From the NCBI GenBank assembly GCA_003117195.1, contig BDSI01000125.1:248001-312000 (forward strand): a DNA stretch of 64,000 nucleotides. The letters run 5' to 3'. How positions within the stretch are numbered: position 1 is the first letter of the stretch; every line of letters starts with the position of its first letter. The translations under genes and the position numbers were made by a program. This document shows, one piece after another, positions 23,594-34,169 of the stretch. A model generated the notes under the pieces. That model was not told the origin of the DNA. It did no database searches and was given only the letters and a program-made list of their open reading frames with translations. Origin of the DNA: Eudorina sp. 2006-703-Eu-15. Taxonomy: Eukaryota; Chlorophyta; Chlorophyceae; Chlamydomonadales; Volvocaceae.

Positions 23594-24333
23594 CTAATTA
23601 TCCTGGCCTGGCTGTACAGGGCCGCGGCGATCATCCTGCACCTTCAAGATGGGATGCGTAACCCCCACCTCTGACCACCCCTTCCTCGGCTTGCCTTGCT
23701 CTGCGAAGTCGTAGAGCCGGCTCCAAAAATCCGCCACCGCCCGCCGGGCGCCCATCCCTTCAGCTCCATCCGTTCGTTGCGGGTTACCGTCCGTGGCCCT
23801 GGACCGGGCGGCCCTCATTGCGCGCCGGCCCGTTTCCATGGCACTGATTGTCGCCAAGACGACAATGTCCCACACGCACTGATGCACCACCGCGGGGGGT
23901 TGGGCAAGTCACATAAGCTGTCTTTGAACGCTCCTTCCTAGTCTTGCCTCGATCTGCGCGACAACCGCTTCTGCCATCCCACAGCCCCCAGAGTGGCGTT
24001 GCCGCGGCGTTGGCCGCATCGCCCCGGTTCCTTGCTCTCTGCAAATTTGTTTTCAGCCAAGCAGACCGCCTCCGCAAAGCTGAGCGGGTGTGCCCGATTT
24101 TGGTTGGTTGGCTTAATTAAGGCAGCGCTGGTGTTACATGATGAATTGTGGGTGGAGGCTAGGACCAACTCTCGCCCATCATATGAACAGCGCTGTGCCG
24201 TGCAGCCCAGCAGCAGCGTCCGTACACCCAAGCATGCGTTCAGGGCGGAACCTGGCGGAACAACGCAGCTCCATGCCGCTGATCCATGACCGGGCTGACC
24301 GGCTTGTGCCTCGCGTGATTTTTGGTAAGCCAT
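23594..24333 (-). mobile_element. Possible LINE ORF remnant, frame-shifted
   Basis: On minus, 23890-23594 reads VWDIVVLATISAMETGRR, then RRAVADFWSRLYDFAEQG, then GWSEVGVTHPIL. As I recall, this tail (FWxxLxDFxxxG ... GW ... HPIL) resembles the C-terminal zinc-finger/RT tail of L1-clade ORF2 in green algae. Upstream coding-like text (24333-23938) lies in another frame, so the copy would be broken. The call rests on weak recall of the motif. Confidence 0.3.
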
Positions 24334-24995
24334 GTCACGTGTAGGACCTTTACGAAGATTGCACCCTATTTGAGGTGCGTAACAACCAGCCGTCCTTCAA
24401 GCGGATGCCGCATTTCACAACGGTTCCTGCAACCCTCTCGATGGCCCCGCCGCTTACTACCCTGCGGCCGTTGACACGCGATTGCAGGGCGTGGTTGCTG
24501 GTCTTATGTGTGCAGGGATCTGTCTTCACGACATGGATCGGCCCTCGATCGGCCCTCGACTCGGTGACGAGGATGCCGCCAAGGCGATTCCGGCGTGCAA
24601 GACATGCCCAGCGCAGTGTCCAGTACCTGGAGCATTTACAAGGCCCCAGATATGAATACTACTTGTTTGATACCGTTGGATATCACAGTTGTGACGCGTG
24701 CCCCAGTTCTCCGGTCTTAACCCAAGGACCGTACGGACGGTTTCGATCCAAGCAGTGACGCACTGGCGCAAGGTCAAGGTTCGAAAGATTACTATGAGAC
24801 AAACTAATTCATGTTTAAATGTTATTTATATTAGACTGAAGATACGTTGTTTTTGCCGGTACCTAAAGTTCCCTGCCAAATATGAGCAAGCTCCGGCTCA
24901 GCGGCAAGGCGACGCGAGGAACGGCAAGTGCGACAGTTAAAACTCTTGGTTAAAAGTTTGATAGGGCGTCTGACGAACTTTTTGTTGTCGGCCAG

Positions 24996-26810
24996 GCTTT
25001 GAGCGAGAAGGAGCAAATTGATTTGGCCATTGCATTATCCCTTCAGCAGCAAACAGATAAGCCTCAAACTGAAGTTGAGCAAGAGCAAATTACCTCTGCG
25101 GAGGTGGGTATTGCCGGGCCGGGCCCAGCTTCGGAGATGGCGAACATCGCACCTGTTGCCGCGACTGCCCAGCCCGCTGCGGAAGAGCCACGGAAACGGC
25201 GCGCTACAACCGTTCGGCGGAACTATGTGGTAGAGGTGAGAACGTCTTGTAAACGTCCCGCTGGACCCTGCAGCCAACCCGCCAGCGATTACTGTACCTG
25301 CCTTGCAGGACGACAGCGACAGCGAAGGGTCTCCAGTTGGCAATGCAGGCTCCGGCAAGGTGGCCGATGACTACGCGCCAGAGTCCAGCAGCAGCGTCTC
25401 AGATAGCGACTCTGACTTCGCTGGCGATGATAGCGATGAGGAGCTCCCCCGCAAGAAGCGGAAATCAGAGGTAAGTCCACCGCGGGTCGGGCGGCATGAT
25501 GACAAGCCTAGCCGCGCCCTCGCCGGCTTTTCCCAGTGGGCATTGACAGGGTGTGAAGGCCTCGGCCGGTGCTGATGAGAGGCGCAGAGGCCTGGCTGAG
25601 CTATCAGGGCCCATAGCTGTCCTCTACGACATGCTATGGTTTTTTTATTCGTTTTTCGCATGGAAAGCATGGCGGTGTGAAGGCAACGCCCCTTCGGTGT
25701 ACTTATCCTCGCATGCATAAATAGGCACCGAAGGCCAAGAAGGCGGCTGCTAAGGTCCCTGCTGGGCGCAAGAAGAATGCGCCTCCCAGCGACGCGGCCC
25801 CGCGTGGAACTACAACGGGAGGCCGTGGCAGCAAGCAAGCAGGCCCCGCACTGCCTGCCGGGAATGCTGGCGCACGCGGTCAGAAGGCGGACGCTGCTGT
25901 AGCCAGGACGGAGGGCCCATGCCCAGCCGCAGCCATGGCTCGTGCGCCTGCGAACAAGCCGGCCAGTGCTGCACGCCTTGCACCTTCCTCTGCCAGGCTC
26001 ACGTCGCGGCCCGCTAAGCCGGGGACTGCAGAATCGAATGCGAATACGGAGACAGACGATACGTCCGCGCAGGCGGGGCCCGCCGTGCACCACCCCGCGA
26101 CTGACAGAGATGTCAGCGGCAGCGCCCGACAAGGAGGACACGACAATGCCGGCTCGAGCCGCGCGGCGCTAGGCCCGCAGCAAGATGACGACGAGGCGGC
26201 CGGGATGGCCAAAGCGACTCCAGCTCAGGCAAGGCCCCCTAAAGCGATGCAGGCAGCAGGGACGACCGGTATCAAGCCAGCAACAGCGCCAAAGGCCGCC
26301 GTGTCCAGAGGACCAGCATTTGGGAAGACTGCGAGCGCTCAAGGCTCGGCTCAGGTGCGGTCTGCTCAACCGTCATGGTTCAGGTGGATCGTGCTTGCGG
26401 CTTTGAGTACAAAGGATTGCTGCATGTGGCTTTAAGATTGGTGCGCTGTATGCAGATTTGCTACGGGATCGTGTTGTATGTGTCCGCAGGTAACACCGGC
26501 CGTGTCAAAGCCGCCGCCTAAACCACTCAACCTCACGAACCGTGCGGCCTCGGGGGCAGCGGCGGCGTCCGCGCCGTTCAAGCCGCTTGTTACAGCGTCA
26601 GGTGCGCCTTGCAAATGCTTGGGCACAACTTGCGATGAATGTCACGTCCGCGGTTGCTAGGCTGATGGTTTCGATGCGCATTTGTGGGGCTTTGCAGGTG
26701 GCGCAGCGGGCATCAAGACGTTGACGCCTTTGTCGTCGGGTGCAGTCCCATACCGGGTTCCGGGCCTTCGACGCCCAGGTGGTGCCAGCGCCAGCAAAAA
26801 ATCGGCATGA
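24996..26810 (+). CDS. UIM-containing, charged, low-complexity nuclear-type protein (first exon not fixed)
   Basis: Exons: 24996-25235, 25309-25470, 25725-26354, 26490-26601, 26698-26810. Phases agree and give 418 residues to the TGA at 26808-26810. The first visible exon begins after a CAG acceptor without an ATG, so a short start exon lies upstream. The ATG at 24882 (MSKLRLSGK) would need a GC donor and is only a candidate. The N-terminus EKEQIDLAIALSLQQQ fits a ubiquitin-interacting motif. An acidic block (ESSSSVSDSDSDFAGDDSDEE), a basic PRKKRKSE signal and a 200-residue Ala/Pro/Lys-rich region follow. The end is AVPYRVPGLRRPGGASASKK. The layout of acidic and basic tracts with a short RVxGL-type C-terminus loosely recalls RAD51AP1, but that is weak. 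Confidence 0.65.
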
Positions 26811-27139
26811 CGTGAACGGAGTGTGTCGATGGACCCGGTGCTCTGTCAGGACCCGCGTGGGCGTCCTGGCGCTTCGCAGGCACACGGCACGCACACCGCC
26901 ATAATGATTTCGCTGCGGAGCCTGCACGACTATCTTGATGATTTTTTGATATAATGCCATCGCTGATGCTGCCTGGAAAATGGCAAGCTCGTATGCATTG
27001 TGACTCGTCTGTCAAGAAGGCTGAAAACGAATTGTACGGGTGTGTCGAAGCTTCCGGGTTCAGTCTCTAGCAAGGAAGAAGTATGCGATTTGACGTTATT
27101 ATCTGGCGCAATAACATTCAAAAATCAATAGCTTGAAGG
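26811..27139. other. Short spacer: 3' UTR of UIM gene and SGT1 promoter
   Basis: A 329-bp tandem (tail-to-head) spacer. The right half (about 26940-27130) is AT-rich relative to its neighbours, as expected of a promoter here. No other feature is seen. Confidence 0.5.
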
Positions 27140-30026
27140 ATGGCAACCGAACTTGTCGCACGAGGGGACCGTCTCTTTGTAGAGGAGGACTATGCTGGCG
27201 CTGTCGAGGCGTACAGCGAGGTATTGTTGCAACTCAAAATGTCGATAGTCACCTTAACAATCAACAAGCTTTGTGTGCGTGGCGCAGGCCCTTCGCGCCG
27301 ATCCTTCCAATGCGCGAATCTTTGAAGCACGCGCGAACGCATACATCAAACTGGAGCAATATGCAGATGCGAACGCGGATGCGACGAAAGCGTTGGAGCT
27401 GTCCCCGGGACTAGCAAAGGCTTACCTTCGTAAGGGGTACGTGAAGCGGGATGGAACAGGTTCGTCGGACAATTACACTCATCTCAGTATGCACCTCGAC
27501 AGGGTTGCGCTGTTCCACATGGAGGAGTATGAGGCCGCTAAAGAGGCGTTCGAGGCTGGGAGTCAGCTTGCGCCTGACAACGCCTTCAAGACCTGGATTC
27601 GGAAGTGCGACGCGGAACTAGAGGGTGCGTGGCGCTGTTGAGCGGGGCGTATGGCACGCTGGGAACTCCGTGTGGGGCGGATGGGTCCTCCAACCGTCTA
27701 TGGTAGTGGCAGCGACCCATGGGCGATGCAGTTGTGGCTCAGAGTTGTGGCCGCAAACCTCAGCACCATGCGCTGCCTGACGTCCGTGTTCTGCCCTCAG
27801 ACGAGGCGGCGTCAACCTCCAGGCCCGCGGCACCCACGGCCCGCACCAGCCCTCCGGCCACAGCTGCCCCGGAGCCCAGCACCTCAGCCGCCCCGGCAGC
27901 CGTAGCCACATCCACCGCAGTACCCGCACCTGCCCCGCAGTCCGCCCCCCAGCCGGACGACGCGGCACCATCGGCTTCGGCGCCTGGGGTCGCAGCTCCA
28001 CAAGCTGCGGGGGGCCCCGCTCCATCCGCCACCCGCAACGGGACAGCAGGCACCGGCGGTGCGGGATTGGGTCCGGCGTCTGCCGGCACCTCCGCGGCCC
28101 CGCTGGCTGCCGCGGCGCCCGCGGAGTTCAGCGGCAAGTACCGGCACCAGCACTACCAGCTGGCCAACAAGGTCACGGTGGACATCTACGCCAAGAAGCT
28201 GCGGAAGGAGCAGGTGTCGGTGCAGTTCGGGGAGACGCACCTGACGGCGGTGATCAAGGACCTGGACGGAAACGAGGATTACAAGCTGGACTTAGAGTTG
28301 TACGGGAAGGTACGGGAGGCGTGGAGTACGGGACCGGACCCAGGCGAGCGTTGGTCGAGGACCTACAGGACATGCGACATCGGAGCCTCTGGGCTGGTTT
28401 GGGTCTCGGGGCCCGACCTGCGGCGGTCACCGAGTGGGCTTTGCTGCCGCAAATGAGGGCATTGGCAACCACAATGCCACACACCGCGCGGGTTTGAATG
28501 GATGGTTTTGAGGTCATTGGAGGGTATGGGGATGCCGAGGCCTGGAGAAATGGTCGCTGATGGGCGTGCAAGGGAGGTCGTGGGAGGTCATGTGGCGGCT
28601 TCCGGTGATGGGGCGGGCCCCAGTGGTTGCACCGTGTTTCGGGCGGGGTGTCATACCCCGTCACTCCTGGCAACACGACCGACTGTTGAGCTCGCGTTTG
28701 AAACCCTTTGGACCGTTGCGTCTGGGCCCCTCCCGCAGGTCATTCCCGCCCAGTGCAAGTACGAAGTGCTCTCCACAAAGATTGAGATTGTGATGATCAA
28801 GGCGGATCAGATCCAATGGGTGGGTTCGGTGTCCGGTGCTGCAAATGAAACCTGCCCAGAAAACACCCAGCCCGGTGTCCTGTGGTGGGTGGGAGGCGGC
28901 GGTCGGTAGGGGACGGCGGTGACGGCGGTTGGGAGGGCTGCCGCGTGTCATTTCGTCAGTCAGTCAATCAATCAGTCGGTCAGTCAGTCAGTCAGGGGCT
29001 GTTGGCGAGGGCATGGGTGGCGACCTGGCATGATGCAGGAAGGCTCGATGACAGCCTGTACCGGGTGGGAGGCACGTACCGCCAGAGCAGTCCTCGGCGG
29101 TTCATCCTCTCCTCCCAGGGAACCCGCACCCGGACTAAGGCTTCCCCCTGCTGGGTGCGGCCTTCTGCACCTCATCCATCGTTTCGTGAGCACACGTCAT
29201 CATTGCGGCGGAGGCTACCGAGCCAGCAGTCCCCCGATCCGATCCGATCCGGCTGTGCGCTGCGCTCCAGGGCTCGCTGGAGAAGAGCAACCGCGTGGCT
29301 GCACCCAACTACAGCACCCCGGGGACGGAGGCGCCTCGGCAGTACCCGACCTCGTACGGCAAGCAGAAGGACTGGAGCAAGGTCGAGTCGGAGCTCAACG
29401 TGGGTGCCTGGCCGGGGGACGGGATGGGGTGACAACATGGCATGCGAGCGGAAGGCTGCTGTAGGTTGTGAGCCCTAGGCGACCTGGGCCGCCGTGTTGG
29501 GTGGCAGCAGGAATCTGGCGCACGCCAGTGTTGAAACACCATGATGAACGGTCGTGCCTAACGCTGTTATCGCTGGGCGAGTGGCGGCGCGCCCTAGGGT
29601 GGTTCCGACCGCTGTGCGGGCCCGCCGCTGGTCACCTCTGACCCCGACCGACCAGACGATTCCCCGGCCCCTTGGACTCCCCGGTTCACTTCGCTGGAGA
29701 TGCTGGTACAGTCGAGTCTTTATCGGATATTCGCTCTGGCAGCAGCGCAGAATGAATATGTCTACCAATTTCCTATACCCCCCCCCTCCCCCCCGCCGGT
29801 CCATCAGGAGCTGGAGTCCAAGGGCGAGCTGGACATGGGCGACCCGCTCAACAACTTCTTCAAAAAGATCTTCGCGCAGGGCGACGAGGACACGCGGCGG
29901 GCCATGATGAAGTCGTTCGTGGAGTCCAACGGCACTGTGCTGTCCACCAACTGGTCCGAGGTCGGCGCCAAGAAGGTCGAGTGCACGCCGCCTGAAGGCT
30001 TGGAGGTCCGCAAGTGGGAGGTGTAA
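27140..30026 (+). CDS. SGT1: SGT1 co-chaperone (TPR-CS-SGS)
   Basis: SGT1 links HSP90 to SKP1/SCF complexes, to kinetochore assembly and, in land plants, to NLR receptors. Exons: 27140-27220, 27288-27436, 27503-27624, 27801-28309, 28739-28819, 29271-29399, 29808-30026. Phases are 0,2,1,0,0,0 and the protein is 429 residues. Residues 1-117 form the TPR domain (AVEAYSEALRADPSNARIFE, LSPGLAKAYLRKG, EEYEAAKEAFEAG). About 118-225 is an unusually long Ala/Pro/Ser linker. The CS domain (about 226-315) starts KYRHQHYQLANKVTVDIYAK and ends VLSTKIEIVMIKADQIQW. The SGS domain has QKDWSKVESELN, GDPLNNFFKKIFAQGDEDTR and the typical end ESNGTVLSTNWSEVGAKKV. The start ATG sits in a normal context after an AT-rich leader. 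A TGTAA polyadenylation-type signal occurs near 30448. Confidence 0.95.
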
Positions 30027-31853
30027 ACCTGCGCCGGGCTGCGCCGCGCTGTGCTTCGGTGGCGGAGGCTGCGGGCGACGTGTCAGGCGCGGGCGGCCGC
30101 ATGGGATGAATATACGGAAGGGAGAGCGGCGAGTGTGGCGTAGGCGTGTGCAGGCCTGCCATAGAGCGTTAGTAATTATCTTGACGTAAAGAGGTGACAT
30201 GCAGGGTGAGGGTCGTACAACTGGAGGTAGTGCTGGTTACTGACCTGGGTGTATCGGGGGGTTGGGTACTACGACGTAGGAACGCAGGGGGCTTGCACGA
30301 GGGTTGGCCGGGTTGCGTGGCCAGCATATAAGGTTTAGGACAGCATATGCTAGGGGCGGCGGTGGGATGCTTATGTTGAGAGCCTTCCGGGGTTCCTAAG
30401 CATGCTGGAAGTGGATGTAATCGTGGGAAGGGTGGCCAGCTGAGTTGCTGTAACTTAAAATGCCAGGCAGGGCCGAGGTCTGTGACTGAACTGGAATGGA
30501 AGGGTCCGGACTGGGAATGGATGGGAACCACTTCACCAGGTGCAGCAACCACCCCCAACCCGGGCGCATCGGACACCTCGGCATGTGAGACCGACTCAGT
30601 CTCGGTCCCCCGCCTTAAAGCGCTCGGCCTGCTTCCTGGCGGGGAACCTGCACCAAGCCGGCAAGTACCCTCATCGCCGCGCCGTCAGTAACGGGAGCCG
30701 AGCTGGCAGTGCTCTCCGCGGCCGGGCTGTCCTGCCCCACAGGGGTTCCTTGACGGGCGACCGGACGTTCAGTCTGGACAGACAGGGAATCATAGTCAGC
30801 CACCGTCCCATGGGTCGGTGTACCGCAGCCAATGTGTGTTGACCATTAGCCATTGACACGGATGGCCGGCCGGCCACAATCCTTCGCAATCCTTCGCACT
30901 CCTTCACATGTGCCCAGGTACAGCCCCGCGAGGATGTGCCCGCGCTCGTCGAGAATGCATCTCCCCACCAGCGCCAAACCAGCTCGACCACAGCAAACCC
31001 TGTCAGTCTGCCAGTGTAGGACAACGCTGCCTTGGATCTTGATCCTGGCATGCCGTACACGAGCTGAGTCTCACACCCCTGCCCCCGGGCTGGTTTTTGT
31101 CGTTTGACTTCCATCCCACCCCGCCCAACATCGATCTCACACCCACCCCACACACGGCCCCATCCGCAGCCTTCCAGTCCCGGCTCCCGGGGTGCACGTC
31201 CGCTCACATCCACACACACACGTGTAGGGATTGGGACTAGGGAAGCCCACTTCCGGGCACGATGGGGATCCGTGGATGCCCGAGGAGGGTCGGGCCCGAC
31301 CAGTGGGAGTTGGCAGCGAGCGGGACGTGTAGGCGAGGGCCGCTTGCGACGGGAAGGGGTGTACGACAGGGAAGCTTGTGTGGTGATGTGCTGCCTTGTG
31401 CAAACCATAGCCCCATCATGGAGCACCCGACTGCATACCCGGACCCAGCAAGGCCTGACGCGTGCGAGACGCCTCGCTCAGCTGGGCAGGCAGGCCTGCC
31501 GGAGGGTGCAACCCTAGCTATTACAATTAGGTTGGGACGCGGGACCAGGCTAGTTTTACCGCACCAAGCAGGGGCGCGCCTCCGAAACGCGCCCTGGGTG
31601 CTGCAAGGACTTGAGGAGGTTGAACAGCGGACTGCGAGGCGCAGACCGCCCGGGATGGGCCTTCGCCCACTCCCTTGAGGGGGCACAGCGGTCACCGATC
31701 CTCGGGGATCGGGCACGCGCCCTAGGTTGAGAGCGAGGGGACAGAGGCCCCTTACGCCCCTTTCCCCCGTATCCGGGGGAAAGTGCTTCGGCGGTCTCCC
31801 GTATGGGGCGGGTTAGCGCCCCCGGCCAGTGTCGGCCCGGCAGATATGTAACG

Positions 31854-31922
<69 letters not shown>

Positions 31923-31986
31923 CATGCACACACACACACACATGCATGCACGCTGCACCAGCCCGACTTCCTCCCGGCCCCGGTAT
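30027..31986. other. Spacer with SGT1 3' UTR and a LINE-like repeat end
   Basis: No supported gene. The left part is the SGT1 3' UTR. From about 31755 to 31921 lies a repeat that ends in (CA)n and has a diverged inverted copy at about 34418-34535. The remaining sequence shows no coding exon I can defend. Confidence 0.45.
31755..31921 (+). mobile_element. LINE-like 3' end with (CA)n tail, copy 1
   Basis: The sequence has AGTGCTTCGGCGG, a GGGTTAGC box and AGATATGTAACGATTC, then about 33 CA units from 31856. The same boxes in the same order occur on minus at about 34535-34418, again ending in a CA-rich tail. A fixed 3' sequence followed by a microsatellite tail is what LINE 3' ends look like. 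No reverse transcriptase is present here. Confidence 0.5.
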
Positions 31987-33099
31987 TCACACGATCTTAA
32001 CCGCTTCGAGGCCATCGTACTCGGTGATCTTCCAGTCCACAATCTGCGGCACCGCGGCTATCTTGATCTTGCAGTACGCCGTGCTTGCGAACAACAGCCC
32101 CATGCTCAGATCAGTGTCCCCGCAGTCACCACCAGCCGATGTCGACGGCGCCAGGGGCGGGCTGGGTGGCGGGGGCAGCACGCCGGGATGGCGCGTCAGG
32201 AACCGCATCGCCCGCTCCTTGCAGTACTCTTGGCACTCCCACATCACCCACTGCTTTGTCGATCCCTTGAAGCGCTCGACCGCATCCGCATAGGGCATGC
32301 GGTAGCCGCCTACTTCCGTGAACGTTTCTCGCAAGTGGTAAGGCCTTCTCGCGTTCTCGACCTCCTCCGGGTACTTGAATGCACTTGACTCGATCATGAG
32401 GTGCAGAACCCCGGGGCCGATCCCGGGTCGCCCTAGCAGCTTCCGGCGGATCCGCTTTGCGTCCTGGCAGTTCTCGCGCAATGCGCTCACACACGCGACG
32501 ATGCAGCTGACCCTTGTGTAGTCCTTGATATCCTTGGCGGTGAGGCGTCCACCGGTTACCAGGTAACGAGACGGTTTTTCTTTGCTGCCGAAATTGTCCG
32601 GGGTGTCGTCGAGGTTGCACACCAGGGCGAGGTTGTCTGCTGCAGTGGAGGCGGCCGACACCGCCAAGTCCAGCTGGAACAGGTCACTGAAGACGGCGCC
32701 TAGGTCGTAGTGATGGTAGGTCTGAAGTGCGGCGGCGATGTCCGGGTGGGCCGCCGAGCACTGCCGCCCAAACGGCGCCAGATGTTTCGCCACAACGACT
32801 CGCTCCTTGTAAAAGTTGTCGCCGCCCAAGTCGACAGCTGTCTCCTCCAAGTATCCTTCAAACTGCTTGCTGACCCCCCAGCCGCCGTGGGTGTCGCAGT
32901 AGGCGACCTGCACCTTGGGGAGCGCGTCCGCCTCCTCCACCAACACCTCGCGGATGCATTGGATGAGATCCGACTGGGACATCTTTCTGACGAGGACGAG
33001 CTGTTTGACCAGTTCCCTGAAAGTGGGTAGCTCCGGCGCTGCTGTTTTGCCCGCGGAGTGCGTCGCACCCGCCGGCTGGCTCCCACCATCCGCCGACAT
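31987..33099 (-). CDS. Unrecognised intronless ORF, 370 aa (385 from upstream ATG)
   Basis: A single open frame without introns in an intron-rich neighbourhood. The ATG at 33099 (MSADGGSQPAGATHSAGK) is preferred; an in-frame ATG at 33144 would add 15 hydrophobic residues. Segments look like a folded protein: FRELVKQLVLVRKMSQSDLI, ALPKVQVAYCDTHGGWGVSK, VVVAKHLAPFGRQCSAAHPD, and the end VDWKITEYDGLEAVKIV. It has a short Pro run (VLPPPPSPPLAP) near residue 315 and no signal peptide or membrane segment. I recognise no family. The DTHGGWG box and the EYDGLE end vaguely recall hypothetical proteins of large algal DNA viruses, which is only an impression. The (CA)n tail lies 66 bp beyond its stop. 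Confidence 0.6.
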   Translation of the reverse strand: MSADGGSQPAGATHSAGKTAAPELPTFRELVKQLVLVRKMSQSDLIQCIREVLVEEADALPKVQVAYCDTHGGWGVSKQFEGYLEETAVDLGGDNFYKERVVVAKHLAPFGRQCSAAHPDIAAALQTYHHYDLGAVFSDLFQLDLAVSAASTAADNLALVCNLDDTPDNFGSKEKPSRYLVTGGRLTAKDIKDYTRVSCIVACVSALRENCQDAKRIRRKLLGRPGIGPGVLHLMIESSAFKYPEEVENARRPYHLRETFTEVGGYRMPYADAVERFKGSTKQWVMWECQEYCKERAMRFLTRHPGVLPPPPSPPLAPSTSAGGDCGDTDLSMGLLFASTAYCKIKIAAVPQIVDWKITEYDGLEAVKIV

Positions 33100-33345
33100 T
33101 GTAGCTAGCACGCAATCAGTCACGACAACGGGGAGAAAATGCAATCAAAGCAACCGATCAAAGCATACGGAACTCCGGAAATTCAGTCTCTCACTGGTAC
33201 AATTGTCAAGTCGGTTTCGCGCGCTCACTCGAAAACCGGTGTAGCACTAACCACAGCTTGTTCTTATTCGTTGCCCGGCATCGAGGAATTCTACAGACAA
33301 ATGTTTATATGTTATGCTGCGCGTTGTTTGGCAAGGCGTACGTGT

Positions 33346-34169
33346 CAGTTGGGTAGTGCCACTGCATCTTGCGTCACACTCCCGTCTCTCAAAACCGCAT
33401 TAAGGGGAAATCTGGAACACCACATTTCTTCCCCAGGCCATCAGTTAAGTTTCATATCCGTGATTGGTCGACTCATGGTTTTAGCAAACCCCTTACCTGC
33501 CATGTTCACGACGGATGGGTCGCAAATAAGAAGCACCACGGCCCCTCATCCGGAGGATGGATCAGGCGTGAATGTGTGAATGCGCAGGGGGGTGTCCTTG
33601 GTCGGTTCCTCAATCACCGGAAGCCCTCTGCCGCCACTGCCTGGCCACCGCCCGCCCCGTCCGTGCCCCTTGGTTCCTTCGTTCCAAGCCTCCGGGACTG
33701 CTGTACGGCGGACAGCAGGTCGAGCTGCGCTTCACCCTCCCCCGCAGCTACCCGCCCCGGAGCTCCCACCGCCGCCGCCGCCGCGGCTGCCGGAGCATTT
33801 GACCTCCGTATACCCTTCGGCATGCCGTACAGCCTTCGCATGCCCAGCGCACCGCAGCCACAGCTGCCGGCTGAGGATTTCTGGCGCCCGGGGCAGTTCC
33901 GCCAGGTTGATTTCCCGAGCCGCCATGGCGGCGCCGCCGAAGTGCCGTACATGTCGCCGCTGCGGACGCCTGTATCGCTCCCCGCGGGCGCTGTTTCCTC
34001 GCCGCTCGCGTTCGCTACCCCGCTGGGGCCGCACTCGCGGGCCCCGGCGCCGTCGTCCGCTAGCTTCTTTGACGTGCATGACTTCTTCAACGACAGCTTC
34101 CAGATTTCCCCTTAATGCGGTTTTGAGAGACGGGAGTGTGACGCAAGATGCAGTGGGACTACCCAACTG
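33346..34169. mobile_element. 824-bp structure bounded by 71-bp inverted repeats
   Basis: Bases 33346-33416 and 34099-34169 are reverse complements with one mismatch by eye. The outer ends start CAGTTGGGTAG. No target-site duplication is visible outside them (GTACGTGT on the left, GCGGCGGC on the right). The interior has coding-like plus-strand text, including LLYGGQQVELRFTLPRSYPP and AEDFWRPGQFRQVDFPSRHG. It could be a non-autonomous transposon that captured gene sequence, or a local inverted duplication. Confidence 0.6.

Larger units (their letters stand above)
18175..24995. other. Gene-poor, repeat-rich block
   Basis: No confident gene lies here. The left end must be the GH81 3' UTR. Contents listed separately are a MITE (18750-19260), a long hairpin (about 21533-21882), a hypothetical minus ORF (22344-22853), a short dispersed repeat (23150-23180) and a possible LINE remnant (23594-24333). 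Just right of the MITE, TGTCGGGTGCGTTGTCGCG is repeated in tandem. Bases about 21010-21250 are AT-rich with decayed repeats of an ACGAA-containing unit. Nothing else is supported. Confidence 0.5.

Noticed and set aside
33369..34115. Single 248-codon plus ORF as a gene
   Set aside because: Its first codons lie in the left 71-bp inverted repeat and its stop in the right one. The start is not credible, so the interior was reported only as coding-like fragments.
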